Assembly (NCBI RefSeq): GCF_000970085.1
Contig: NZ_CP009506.1
Coordinates: 1,116,001-1,180,000, forward strand
Length of the DNA stretch: 64,000 bases
Source of the DNA: Methanosarcina siciliae T4/M
GTDB lineage: Archaea; Halobacteriota; Methanosarcinia; Methanosarcinales; Methanosarcinaceae
Reading direction: 5' to 3'
A model generated the notes under the pieces. It was not told the origin of the DNA. It saw nothing but the letters and a program-made list of their open reading frames with translations, and ran no database searches. Positions 45,104 to 54,750 of the stretch are shown in pieces (within the stretch, counting starts at the first letter, position 1; the number at the start of each line of letters is the position of its first letter). A program made the position numbers and the translations under genes.

Positions 45104-48100
45104 ATGAAGGGGCAGCTGAGAAAGTCCGGTATCGATATTATTGGGGATGTGCCGTGGGGGACTCACTTCTGCCAGTTTTACCAGACAAAAGAAGATTTGA
45201 TAGAGATTCTTGTCCCTTATTTCAGAGCAGGGCTGGAAAATAACGAATATTCTGTATGGATCACCTCAGAACCCCTGGAAACGGAAGAGGCAAAAGAAGC
45301 CCTTAGAAAGGCTGTTCCTGATATTGATGTTTACCTTGAGAAGGGGCAGATCGAAATTATTTCCTGCACTCACTGGTGTTTAAAAGATGGGATTTTCGAT
45401 GAGGAGGACTTATTGGACAGATGGGCTGAAAAAATCGGTCAGGCCCTGAAGAATAGCTATGACGGTTTGAGAACGGCAACTAACGTTTCCTGGCTGGAAA
45501 AAAAAGACTGGAGCGATTTCGTTGCCTATGAAGAACAGGGAGATAGAGTCGTCAGTAACTGCCCGGTACTTTCCCTATGTACTTACTCCCTCGATAGATG
45601 CAATGCAAGCGAAATAATCGACGTCGTTGCCAACCATCAATTTGCTCTGATTAAAAGAGAAGGAAAATGGGATCAGATAGAAAGTCCCAAACGCAAGAGA
45701 GCAGAAGAAACAGCTCTTCAAGCCACAAAGAACTGGGAATTTACCTTTGATGCCGTGCCGGACCTGATAGCCATACTTGATACTGAATACCGGATTGTTC
45801 GTGCGAACAGGGCAATGGCAGCAAGACTGGGCAGAACACCGGAAGAGTGTGCAGGTTTAATCTGTTACCGTGTAATCCATGGGATGGACAAGCCTCCTTC
45901 TTTTTGCCCTTACAGGCAGTTAATTATGGACGGGGTTGAGCACACTGAAGAAGTTCGTGAAGATTCTCTTGGAGGAGATTTCATACTGAGTGTCTCACCA
46001 CTGCATGATTCGGAAGGAAAACTTACCGGGTGCATCCACTTTGCCCGCGATATCACCGAACGGAAGAGGGCAGAAGAGGCAGTTCGTGAGGGTGAGGAAC
46101 GGTTGCGCTTCGCGCTCGAAACCAGCCACACCGGCGCGTGGGACCTCGACCTTGTAGATCATACCGCCCATCGGTCGCTTGAGCACGACCGCATCTTCGG
46201 CTACGGACAACTTCTCCCGCAGTGGACCTACGAAATGTTCCTCGATCACGTAGTGCCTGAAGACCGTGCGATGGTGGACGAAAAGTTCCGCAAGGCCACA
46301 ACTGCGTTCAGTGACTGGAGTTTTGAGTGCCGCATCCGGCGTGTGGATGGGAAACTTCGATGGATTTGGGCGGCCGGACGGCACCTGATGGATACCACCG
46401 GAAGCGTGCGCCGGATGGCAGGCATCGTCCAGGACATCACCGAGCGCAAGCAGTTGGAAGAACAGACTCGCCAGCGAGCCGAAGAACTAACAACAGTAAT
46501 GGATACGGTGCCTGTTGCCATCTGGATCGGGCACGACCCGCTGAGTCGCAATATCACTGGTAATCGGATGGCAAACGAGCTCTACGAGGTCGATGTCGGA
46601 GAAAACGTCTCTGCGAACGTTACACCTGCACGGTGCTTCTTCCGAAAAGGCTTCAAGTTGACCGCAGATGAACTGCCCATGCAACAGGCCGCCCTGATGG
46701 ACATTGATATGCGCAATGAGGAAATTGATGTACTGCTGCCCGGTGGGGAATGGCGGGGACTTCTAGGGTCAGCCAGCCCACTTCACGATGCAGACGGACG
46801 TGTACGCGGCAGCGTCGGCGCATTTATTGACATAACTGAGCGCAAGAAGGTAGAGGAGGCGCTGCGTGAAAGCGAGAAAAAGTACCGCAATCTCATTGAG
46901 ACAGCGAACGAAGGTATATGGATACTTGAATGGGTACATGACTCGGAAGCAATAACCACTTACGTTAATAAGAAAATGGCAGAGATGTTAGGATACAGCC
47001 GGGAAGAGATTATTGGCAAATCTGTACGGGATTTTACCGATGAAGAGGGTAAAGCTATTTTCGAGATGAGGATGAAAAAAAGGCGGCAGGGTATCAGTGA
47101 AAGCCATGAATTCAGACTGCTGCGTATAGATGGCTCTCCTTTATGGGCTCTTGTGAATTCTAAAGCCCTTTTTGATAAGGACGGCAGGTTTACTGGCTCT
47201 ATGAGTATGCTTACCGATATTACCGAACGGAAAAAAACAGAAACTAAATTGAAAGACACGCTCGACAACCTGGAAAATATGGTGAAAAAACGTACATCAG
47301 AGCTTGAAAAGGCTTATAAGTTACTCAAAGAAAGCGAAAGAGGACTTGCTGAAGCTCAAAGAATGGCTCATCTCGGAAGCTGGGAATGGAACATTGCAAG
47401 CGGCGAACTGCACTGGTCCGATGAAAAATATCGTATTTTCGGGCACAGCCCTCAGGAATTTATCCCTACTTATGATACATTTATAAGTTACATACATCCA
47501 GACGACCGGGAATATGTGAATAATGCGATCACAGAGGCTTTAGGTGGAAAGCCATATAGTATTGATTATAGGATTTTCCGGGCTGACGGAGAAGAAAGCG
47601 TAATTCATGTACAGGGGAAAGTTATCTTAGATGAAAGAAACATCCCCGTTCGGATGAAAGGGACAATTCAGGATATTACTGAGCAGAAAAAGGCTGAAGA
47701 GATGCTAAAAGAGAGTGAAAGCAAATTAAAAACTCTCTTTGAATTGCTTCCCGTTGGGGTTTCAATCATTGACAAAGACGGAAAAAACATCGATGTAAAC
47801 CTTGCCCTTGAAAGAATCCTGGGCATATCAAGATCGGATCTGCTCAAAGAGAAGTATGAATCCCGGAAGTATCTCAGGTCAAACGGTACGGAGATGCCTG
47901 CTGAGGAGTTCCCCAGTGTAAGGGCTGTGGAAGATCCAGGGTCAATTAAAATTTCCGAGATCGGGGTCGTTAAAGAAGATGGCAGTACTATCTGGACGGA
48001 TGTAAGTGCAACCGTGCTGCCTTTTTCCGATGGACAGGTAGCTATTACTACCAGGGATATCACCGAAAGCAAAAAAGCAAAAGAAGAACTTCAGAAAACC

Positions 48101-49234
48101 GAAGAAAGGTACCGGATAGTTACGGAACAGACAGGGCAGCTTGTATACGATTATAATATAGAGACAGATACCGTTGAGCTGGCAGGCAGTACTGAAGAAC
48201 TTACAGGCTTTACTCCCGACGAATTGAAAAACATTAATCTGAATTTCTGGATTTCCCGTATTCATCCGGAAGATCTGAATAAGTTCCTGGAAAATCATAA
48301 AAAACAGTTCGGATCTGAGAGAAGCGCTTACAGAATAGAATACCGTTTTAGAAAAAAGAATGAAGAATATATATATCTTGAAGATAACTGGACATTCCTC
48401 AGAGATGAAAAATCCGGTGCAAACAGAATTCTTGGAGTAATTAAAGATATCACGGAAAGGAAGCAGGCAGAAAAGACCCTCGCAAATATCGAAACTGCCC
48501 GCAAAAAAGAGATTCATCACAGGATCAAGAATAATCTGCAGGTAATTTCTTCTCTGCTCGACCTCCAGGCGGAAAAATTCGGAAGCAGAGAACATGTTGA
48601 GAATTCGGCAGTCCTGAACGCGTTTAAGGAAAGTCAGAATAGAGTAATATCCATTGCCCTGATCCATGAAGAGCTGCACGAAGGCAAGGGAAACGATACG
48701 TTGAATTTTTCACCTTACCTTCAGAGGCTTGTCGAAAACCTTTTCCAGACCTACACCCTTGGAAATGTCGACATCAGTTTAAATATGGACATGGAAGAAA
48801 ACGTTTTCTTTGATATGGATACTGCCGTCCCACTGGGATTAATTGTGAACGAACTTGTTTCAAACTCCCTCAAGTACGCATTTCAGGGCAAAGACAAAGG
48901 AGTCATTCAAATTAAACTGAGCAGGGAAGGAAACAGGGCAATTATAAACAATAGGGAAGGAAGCAAGGAAATTATAAACAATAGGGAAGGAAGCAAGGAA
49001 ATTATAAACAATAGGGAAGGGAGCAATAAAGAGGAGAATGAGAATACCAATTTTGTTTTAACGGTTTCGGACAACGGGACAGGCATACCTGAAGGTTTTA
49101 ACCTGGAAAACTCCGATACGCTTGGCATCCAGCTGGTAACCGCCCTTGTAGACCAGCTTGACGGTGTTCTTGAAATGAAAAACGGTTCGGGAACCGAATT
49201 TATCATAAGGTTCGCAATAACAGAGAAGAGATAA
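45104..49234 (+). CDS. MEDS-PAS7-HisKA_2 sensor histidine kinase (kinase 2)
   Basis: 1376 residues, soluble. A MEDS domain (1-175, WGTHFCQFYQTKEDLIEIL) is followed by about seven PAS domains (roughly 205-325, 330-450, 460-580, 590-705, 745-860, 870-985, 990-1110), then HisKA_2 (IHHRIKNNLQVISSLL, His1138/1139) and HATPase (NELVSNSLKYAF, DNGTGIP). PAS2 and PAS3 (about 46080-46870) have clearly higher GC and different codon use from the rest, suggesting a module acquired from elsewhere. Within the HATPase a tandem-repeat insertion (INNREGSKE units) fills a variable loop. Kinase 1 is a close paralogue upstream. GGGGTAGGA precedes the ATG. Ligand and partner regulator are unknown. Confidence 0.9.
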   Translation: MKGQLRKSGIDIIGDVPWGTHFCQFYQTKEDLIEILVPYFRAGLENNEYSVWITSEPLETEEAKEALRKAVPDIDVYLEKGQIEIISCTHWCLKDGIFDEEDLLDRWAEKIGQALKNSYDGLRTATNVSWLEKKDWSDFVAYEEQGDRVVSNCPVLSLCTYSLDRCNASEIIDVVANHQFALIKREGKWDQIESPKRKRAEETALQATKNWEFTFDAVPDLIAILDTEYRIVRANRAMAARLGRTPEECAGLICYRVIHGMDKPPSFCPYRQLIMDGVEHTEEVREDSLGGDFILSVSPLHDSEGKLTGCIHFARDITERKRAEEAVREGEERLRFALETSHTGAWDLDLVDHTAHRSLEHDRIFGYGQLLPQWTYEMFLDHVVPEDRAMVDEKFRKATTAFSDWSFECRIRRVDGKLRWIWAAGRHLMDTTGSVRRMAGIVQDITERKQLEEQTRQRAEELTTVMDTVPVAIWIGHDPLSRNITGNRMANELYEVDVGENVSANVTPARCFFRKGFKLTADELPMQQAALMDIDMRNEEIDVLLPGGEWRGLLGSASPLHDADGRVRGSVGAFIDITERKKVEEALRESEKKYRNLIETANEGIWILEWVHDSEAITTYVNKKMAEMLGYSREEIIGKSVRDFTDEEGKAIFEMRMKKRRQGISESHEFRLLRIDGSPLWALVNSKALFDKDGRFTGSMSMLTDITERKKTETKLKDTLDNLENMVKKRTSELEKAYKLLKESERGLAEAQRMAHLGSWEWNIASGELHWSDEKYRIFGHSPQEFIPTYDTFISYIHPDDREYVNNAITEALGGKPYSIDYRIFRADGEESVIHVQGKVILDERNIPVRMKGTIQDITEQKKAEEMLKESESKLKTLFELLPVGVSIIDKDGKNIDVNLALERILGISRSDLLKEKYESRKYLRSNGTEMPAEEFPSVRAVEDPGSIKISEIGVVKEDGSTIWTDVSATVLPFSDGQVAITTRDITESKKAKEELQKTEERYRIVTEQTGQLVYDYNIETDTVELAGSTEELTGFTPDELKNINLNFWISRIHPEDLNKFLENHKKQFGSERSAYRIEYRFRKKNEEYIYLEDNWTFLRDEKSGANRILGVIKDITERKQAEKTLANIETARKKEIHHRIKNNLQVISSLLDLQAEKFGSREHVENSAVLNAFKESQNRVISIALIHEELHEGKGNDTLNFSPYLQRLVENLFQTYTLGNVDISLNMDMEENVFFDMDTAVPLGLIVNELVSNSLKYAFQGKDKGVIQIKLSREGNRAIINNREGSKEIINNREGSKEIINNREGSNKEENENTNFVLTVSDNGTGIPEGFNLENSDTLGIQLVTALVDQLDGVLEMKNGSGTEFIIRFAITEKR
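48931..49020 (+). repeat. 30-bp in-frame tandem repeat in kinase 2
   Basis: Two identical 30-bp units (48961-48990, 48991-49020) and a diverged one before them (48931-48960). Each encodes about EIINNREGSK. They lie in the loop between the first strands of the HATPase domain and DNGTGIP. Confidence 0.9.
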
Positions 49235-49521
49235 GAAACCCTTTCAATTACCCTAAAATGCAGTAATATCTTCTCTCTCCAGCTTTGAAAGATACAGTAA
49301 TTTACTGCACATTCTTTTGAAAATTTTAGATTCTTTTAAAATCATTTTGACAAAGGGAACAGTGCTCTTTTTCCAGCGGAATTACACTAAAAAACAGTTT
49401 TCTTTTTCGTATTTTTCTGTCCATGAATAATAAATTAACAACATTTAAATAATTTTGTGATATGAGTTTATTAGAAAGTCACTCTCTTCTAAATTAAAAG
49501 CAATTTATAGATGGGAACAGT

Positions 49522-52500
49522 ATGCCCGGATTCACAGAAATAAAGAATCATGTTGCAGTTATATTCACCGCTCTCCCTGTCGAATATAATGCAGTTCGTG
49601 AACACTTGAAATGCCTTGAAGAAAATGTGCATCCTCAAGGAACTATCTATGAACAAGGAATTTTCTCATCCAGCAATCAATCATGGGAAGTTGGGATAGC
49701 AGAAATCGGTGAAGGCAATGAACAAGCAGCTTTGGAAGTAGAGAGAGCAATACAATATTTTAATCCGAGCATCATACTTTTTGTGGGAGTGGCTGGCGGG
49801 GTCAAAGACGACGTAAAAATTGGTGATGTAGTAGTTGCAAGCAAAGTTTATGGATATGAGTCAGGAAAAGCGGGGGACACATTCAAACCAAGACCTGCGG
49901 TTAGTTCTCCAAATTACAAAATGATTAACCGAGCAAGAGCAGAGGCTCGTAAGGGAGACTGGTTACAACGTATTGGTGAGTTGATGCCGAATCCATCTCC
50001 TAACATATTTGTCAAGCCCATTGCTGCTGGCGGAAAAGTGCTAAATTCCACACGATCTGCAGCTTATGAATTAATTAAATCCAATTATGAAGACACGCTG
50101 GCAGTAGAGATGGAGGGTTACGGTTTTCTCAAGGCTGCTTATGCTAACCAAAACGTGGATGCACTGGTTATCCGTGGCATTTCTGATTTAATCGATGAAA
50201 AGGAAAAAGCGGATAAGGCGGGTTCTCAGAAAATAGCTTCACATCATGCAAGCGCCTTCGCTTTTGAGATTTTAGCGAAATCACACATTGTGCCGATCAA
50301 TTCAGAACAACATGAATATCCTGAACATTTTTCTCCTGAGAAGACTGCCGTTATAGATGAGAAGATTAAGGAAAATGACTTATCTTCTGATTCTAAAACT
50401 CCAGCTACTACTAAAGACTCTGACTCCAAGACGGTACAACTTTCGCATTCTCAGACTGTTCAAGAGCCAAAAGCCGCAATATCAAACGTTCCCTACTCAA
50501 GGAACCTTCGTTTTACAGGACGTGAAGAAAAGTTAAAACAAATCCGTGAAGCTCTTCTTGCAGATAATACAGTTGCTGTATCTCAACCAGTTGCAGTATG
50601 CGGACTTGGAGGTATAGGGAAAACACAAACTGCGGTTGAATATACTTATCGTTATCGTACTGAATATGAATTTATATTCTGGGTAAAAGCCGATTCTGAA
50701 GATTCAATCATCTCCGATTATGTTGGCATTGCAAAATTACTGAACTTGCCGGTTAAAAACGACTCAGACCTGAACAATATTGTTTCAGCTGTATTAAACT
50801 GGTTTAGAACCCATGAGAACTGGCTACTCGTAATTGATAATGCTGACGACATTTCTTTTGTAAAGCGATATCTTCCCCCAGATCCCAAAGAGCACATCCT
50901 CCTGACCGCGAGACTAAGAGTTTTTGATGCACTGGATATTACAAAATCAGTTGATATGGAGGCAATGTCTCCTGAAGAAGCCAAAAGTTTCCTTCTAAAA
51001 CGCACGGTGCGTGCCAATCTAAACCAATCCGAGCTCGAAGCTCTTGACAAGCTTGTAAATGAACTTGGTTATCTTCCATTGGCTTTAGAACAAGCAGGAG
51101 CATTTATTCATGCAAACAATTCCAGCTTTAAAGATTATCTGGCTAGCTATAACATACGTGGCCTAAAGTTATTGGAAAAGTCTCCAATTGATAAAAGCAA
51201 ATATCCAGAATCGATATCAACTACATGGTTGATGAACTTCGATGAAGTGAAGAAAAAATCTGAAGTCTCAGCAGATGTATTATATGCAAGTGCTTTTCTC
51301 AATCCCAATGGAATCCCTGCAGAAATTTATCACAAAAGCTCAGATGAGTTAGGACCATTAATTTCTTCCATATTTAATGAAGTCGATACAGACCCTCTTG
51401 TTTATGACGAGGTTCTCAAACCACTCTGGCAGTACTCTTTAATCAATCGTGAAATAGGCTGCCATACTTATGATATTCACCGCCTTGTACAAGCCGTCAT
51501 AAGAGATGGAATGGAAAAAAGTGAACAAAAACTTTGGGCCGAACGTGTTGTTAAAGCTGTAAACCGTACATTTCCTGATGTTGAGTATATAAATTGGGAG
51601 CTTTGTGATAAGCTTCTTCCACATGCACAGATTTGTGCAGAATATATTAAGCTGTGGGGTCTTGAGACAGAAGAATCTGCAAGATTACTGAATAAGGCAG
51701 GTCTTTACCTGCATAAAAGGGCACGTTTTAAGGAGAGTGAATCACTCTTTAAAAGTTCAGTGGAGATTAGTTTTAAGGATAGCGAATCACTCTTTAAAAG
51801 TTCATTGGAGATTAGAGAGAAGGTTCTGAAACCTGAACATTTTGACATATCAGAGAGTCTCAATAATTTAGGGGAACTATATATAGATATAGGCAGATAC
51901 TCCAAAGCAGAACTGCTATTCTTGCGTGCATTAGAGATTCAAGAAAATACATTAAATTCAAATGATCCAGCTATAGCAAAGAGTCTCAATAATTTAGGGG
52001 AAGTTTATAGATATTCGGGTAGGTATTCTGAAGCTGAACCTCTATATACCCGTGCCTTGGAAATTACAGAAAGAGCACTGGGACCTGATCATCCAGATGT
52101 AGGCACTCGCCTCAATAATCTAGCTTTATTATATAGCTATTTAGGCATGTATTCTGAAGCTGAACCTCTGTATGTCCGTGCTTCGGAGATCACAGAAAGA
52201 GCACTGGGATCGGAACATCCAACTGTAAGCATTCGTCTTAATAATCTAGCGGAACTTTATAGAAATTCAGGTAGATATTCTGAGGCTGAACCTCTGTATG
52301 TCCGTGCCTTAGAAATTACAGAAAAAGCACTGGGATCGGAACACCCAGATGTAGGCATTCGTCTTAATAATCTAGCTTTGTTATATAGCAATTTAGGCAG
52401 ATATTCAGAAGCAGAACCTCTGTATACCCGTGCCCTGGAAATTACAGAAAGAACGCTGGGACCGGAACATCCAGATGTAGGAACTTGTCTTAATAATCTA

Positions 52501-52980
52501 GCGGAACTTTATAGAAATTCAGGTAGGTATTCTGAAGCTGAACCTCTGTATACCCGTGCCTTGGAAATTACAGAAAGAGCACTGGGACCTGATCATCCAG
52601 ATGTAGGCACTCGTCTTAATAATCTAGCTTTGTTATATAGCAATTTAGGCAGACATTCTGAAGCTGAACCTCTGTATACCCGTGCCCTGGAAATTGCAGA
52701 AAGAGCACTGGGACCGGAACATCCAAATGTAGGAACTTGCCTTCAAAACTTAGCAATTTTTTATTACGAACAACGAAAATATCTTAAGGCCAGATCCTAT
52801 TGTGAGCAAGCAATAAAAGTCGTAGAAAAAACCAAAGGAAAGAATAGTCTTGAGCTTGCTAGCCTCTTAGAAAGTTATGCTTTCATGTTGGATAAAATGA
52901 GAAAGAATAGGGAAGCTACAACAAAACGTAACCGTGCCAAAAGGATACGCTCAAATATTGAAAAAGAAAACAAGAAATGA
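49522..52980 (+). CDS. MTAN-NB-ARC-TPR STAND protein
   Basis: 1152 residues, no signal or membrane segment. Residues 10-255 are a nucleoside-phosphorylase/MTAN-like domain: VGVAGGVKDDVKIGDVVVA, VEMEGYGF (E196, E198) and the base-binding Asp in GISDLID (D222). After a Ser/Lys-rich linker comes an NB-ARC ATPase with P-loop CGLGGIGKT (360-368) and Walker B LLVIDNADD (435-443), then LPLALEQAGA as the GLPLA-type motif. From about 740 to 1110 lie eight or nine 42-residue kinesin-light-chain-type TPRs (LNNLAxLYxxxGRYSEAEP). Proteins of this build are NLR-like; in bacteria related STAND proteins recognise phage proteins through the C-terminal repeats and fire the N-terminal effector, here probably a nucleoside- or nucleotide-cleaving enzyme. 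Confidence 0.85.
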   Translation: MPGFTEIKNHVAVIFTALPVEYNAVREHLKCLEENVHPQGTIYEQGIFSSSNQSWEVGIAEIGEGNEQAALEVERAIQYFNPSIILFVGVAGGVKDDVKIGDVVVASKVYGYESGKAGDTFKPRPAVSSPNYKMINRARAEARKGDWLQRIGELMPNPSPNIFVKPIAAGGKVLNSTRSAAYELIKSNYEDTLAVEMEGYGFLKAAYANQNVDALVIRGISDLIDEKEKADKAGSQKIASHHASAFAFEILAKSHIVPINSEQHEYPEHFSPEKTAVIDEKIKENDLSSDSKTPATTKDSDSKTVQLSHSQTVQEPKAAISNVPYSRNLRFTGREEKLKQIREALLADNTVAVSQPVAVCGLGGIGKTQTAVEYTYRYRTEYEFIFWVKADSEDSIISDYVGIAKLLNLPVKNDSDLNNIVSAVLNWFRTHENWLLVIDNADDISFVKRYLPPDPKEHILLTARLRVFDALDITKSVDMEAMSPEEAKSFLLKRTVRANLNQSELEALDKLVNELGYLPLALEQAGAFIHANNSSFKDYLASYNIRGLKLLEKSPIDKSKYPESISTTWLMNFDEVKKKSEVSADVLYASAFLNPNGIPAEIYHKSSDELGPLISSIFNEVDTDPLVYDEVLKPLWQYSLINREIGCHTYDIHRLVQAVIRDGMEKSEQKLWAERVVKAVNRTFPDVEYINWELCDKLLPHAQICAEYIKLWGLETEESARLLNKAGLYLHKRARFKESESLFKSSVEISFKDSESLFKSSLEIREKVLKPEHFDISESLNNLGELYIDIGRYSKAELLFLRALEIQENTLNSNDPAIAKSLNNLGEVYRYSGRYSEAEPLYTRALEITERALGPDHPDVGTRLNNLALLYSYLGMYSEAEPLYVRASEITERALGSEHPTVSIRLNNLAELYRNSGRYSEAEPLYVRALEITEKALGSEHPDVGIRLNNLALLYSNLGRYSEAEPLYTRALEITERTLGPEHPDVGTCLNNLAELYRNSGRYSEAEPLYTRALEITERALGPDHPDVGTRLNNLALLYSNLGRHSEAEPLYTRALEIAERALGPEHPNVGTCLQNLAIFYYEQRKYLKARSYCEQAIKVVEKTKGKNSLELASLLESYAFMLDKMRKNREATTKRNRAKRIRSNIEKENKK
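51880..52745 (+). repeat. 126-bp in-frame TPR repeats
   Basis: Successive 126-bp units are nearly identical at DNA level in places (GCTGAACCTCTGTATACCCG recurs). Units alternate between ALLYSNLG and AELYRNSG types, pointing to duplication of a 252-bp pair. Confidence 0.85.
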
Positions 52981-53039
52981 ACTCAATTATTATATTCTCG
53001 TGTACACCATACTTATCCTACACTGCCTTCAAAATCAAG

Positions 53040-54053
53040 CTACACCAAAAACTCACTGAGGTCGATTTCTTCCCCCCTTCTCAACTGATTTCTAAGATGG
53101 GTAAGTTTGCGGTCTACTTTTTCGAGGCTCTCCAGGTACTTTTTCTCATCCTCTGTGGTTTTTAAAAGTTTTGAGATCCCGCCATTTTGGATGACCAGGC
53201 GCTGATCTGCCGAGAGGGCCAGAAGAGGATCATGAGTACTGATTAAAACAATCTTATTATTACTTACCAGAAGCTCGAGAGACCGGACCTTGTCGACTCC
53301 TGCATTCTCAATCTCGTCGATAAGGACAACGGATGCAGGACTGAGAAGGGCGGTATCTGCGATCATCAGGGCGCGGGATTGGCCCCCTGAGAGCTCTGTT
53401 ACGGGAGTTTTCCTGCTGAAAGGCTCTCCTGCCAGGATGTTTGCAGTATCATAGATTTTCTGAACGACAAGGGAGACCTCATCGACCATACGGCTCTCGG
53501 CATGCAGGGTCAGAAATTCCTCGACACTGAGGTCCATAACAAAGTTCATGTTCTGAGAAAGCTGCGCAATAAAACGTCCCTCGGTTGAGAAACGCTCCTC
53601 GTCCCCCGGAGCTAGGCCATTAACCATGATTTTGCGGCCGGTGGGAGTATCTTCCTGAGCCAGAGATTCGATATCAGCCAGAAGCCGTGACTTGCCTGAA
53701 CCTGTAGGGCCGACAATTGCTGTCACTTTACCCTTTTTTAGCTCTACCGAAAAGGTCTCTTTTTCACCATTTTTATTACGTCCGGGGAGCACGGTAAGGG
53801 ATTCAACCGTGGATCCGCTTTCCTGTTGAAAAGCCCGGGCCTGCTCGATAAACAGAAAGAAACCCTCAATAAAGGCGAGAGAGCTGCTTCCCATCTCAAC
53901 AAAATAATCTTCACCGAGTATCGAACCCAGTTCTTCCAGGTTCCTGTTTTCGAACTGCACAGGATCAATTGCAAACGCCGAGAAGTAATCCTCTATCCAG
54001 GGCATCATCTCCCTGAGTTCATTTATCTTCATGTGAAGCAAATCTGTCCGCAA
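53040..54053 (-). CDS. Orphan ABC-type ATPase of a three-gene unit
   Basis: 337 residues from a TTG at 54053, which has GAGGAG about nine bases upstream; an ATG seven codons later (54032) is the alternative. A distinctive N-terminal region of about 90 residues (FSAFAIDPVQFENRNLEELG) precedes an ABC ATPase with Walker A GPTGSGKS (115-122), signature LSGGQ (221-225), Walker B VVLIDEIE (242-249) and H-loop STHD (H274). The fold lacks membrane segments and no permease is nearby. The N-terminal helices and the VLPGRNKNGEKETFSVEL lead-in are unlike import ATPases. It follows the GTPase gene by one base. The three genes probably form one complex or pathway; the substrate is unknown. Confidence 0.8.
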   Translation of the reverse strand: MRTDLLHMKINELREMMPWIEDYFSAFAIDPVQFENRNLEELGSILGEDYFVEMGSSSLAFIEGFFLFIEQARAFQQESGSTVESLTVLPGRNKNGEKETFSVELKKGKVTAIVGPTGSGKSRLLADIESLAQEDTPTGRKIMVNGLAPGDEERFSTEGRFIAQLSQNMNFVMDLSVEEFLTLHAESRMVDEVSLVVQKIYDTANILAGEPFSRKTPVTELSGGQSRALMIADTALLSPASVVLIDEIENAGVDKVRSLELLVSNNKIVLISTHDPLLALSADQRLVIQNGGISKLLKTTEDEKKYLESLEKVDRKLTHLRNQLRRGEEIDLSEFLV

Positions 54054-54054
54054 G

Positions 54055-54750
54055 CTATTCTTCTCCTCTGAAATTTACAAGCTTTGAAACACCAATCTGC
54101 TTATCGTCCCCGATTTTTCTCTCCCCGAGACAGTATGAACATAGAGCTCCGGGCATGGTAAATCGGAGTGTGGCTCCCTGAAGGGTTTCAATTATAGAAG
54201 CTTTTTCCACAAGTTTTGCAAGATAGAAACTACCCTGACCCGTAACCCCATTAATCTGAACTATCTTTCCCCTGGGGTTAACCTGCCTGATCCTGTATGC
54301 AAAGACCTCACGCTCTGCCTGGGAAACAATATCTCCTTTAGTAATAACAACGATGTCCGCAAGTTTTAACATGGGGCCGATTTTTTTAGGCGTGTTGACT
54401 CCGCTCAGGTTATCAATAACACAAATTGCCAGGACATCCTTGATATGGGGAGAACAGCGGTTACAGAGCCCGGCACTCTCGGTAATCAGAAAATCGAACT
54501 TCCATTCTTTGGCCCACCTGAGGGCTTCTTCGATATTGCTTACAAAAAAGTGGTCAGGACAGAGCCCTCTGGAGAGTCCGGTCCTGATCGGAATATTGTG
54601 AGCGGAATAGAGCTCCTCATCCTGAGCCGAGAGGCAGTCAAATTTTACCACACCGATTGCAAAACCCTTCTGTCTGAGCTCTTCGACGGTCTTGATAACG
54701 ATACTGGTTTTTCCCGAGGATGGAGGACCTGCTACCGTAACAAGCCTCAC
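54055..54750 (-). CDS. SIMIBI-type GTPase with Cys motifs
   Basis: 231 residues from a GTG that overlaps the upstream stop by four bases (GTGA). P-loop AGPPSSGKTS (7-16), LITESAGLC (88-96) in the switch/Walker B area, and TKGD (137-140) in the place of NKxD put it near HypB/UreG/CobW metallochaperone GTPases. Cysteines at C64, C96, C99 and C204, C207 (LCNRC, LCSYC) could bind a metal or cluster. HypB and UreG proteins load nickel into enzymes, so a metal-insertion or cofactor-activation role is a reasonable inference. Its neighbours (ABC ATPase and DUF1858 protein) are not those of hydrogenase or urease loci. Confidence 0.8.
   Translation of the reverse strand: MRLVTVAGPPSSGKTSIVIKTVEELRQKGFAIGVVKFDCLSAQDEELYSAHNIPIRTGLSRGLCPDHFFVSNIEEALRWAKEWKFDFLITESAGLCNRCSPHIKDVLAICVIDNLSGVNTPKKIGPMLKLADIVVITKGDIVSQAEREVFAYRIRQVNPRGKIVQINGVTGQGSFYLAKLVEKASIIETLQGATLRFTMPGALCSYCLGERKIGDDKQIGVSKLVNFRGEE

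Noticed and set aside
51880..52745. Regular 126-bp repeats as CRISPR or satellite
   Set aside because: They are in frame and encode TPR motifs of the STAND protein.
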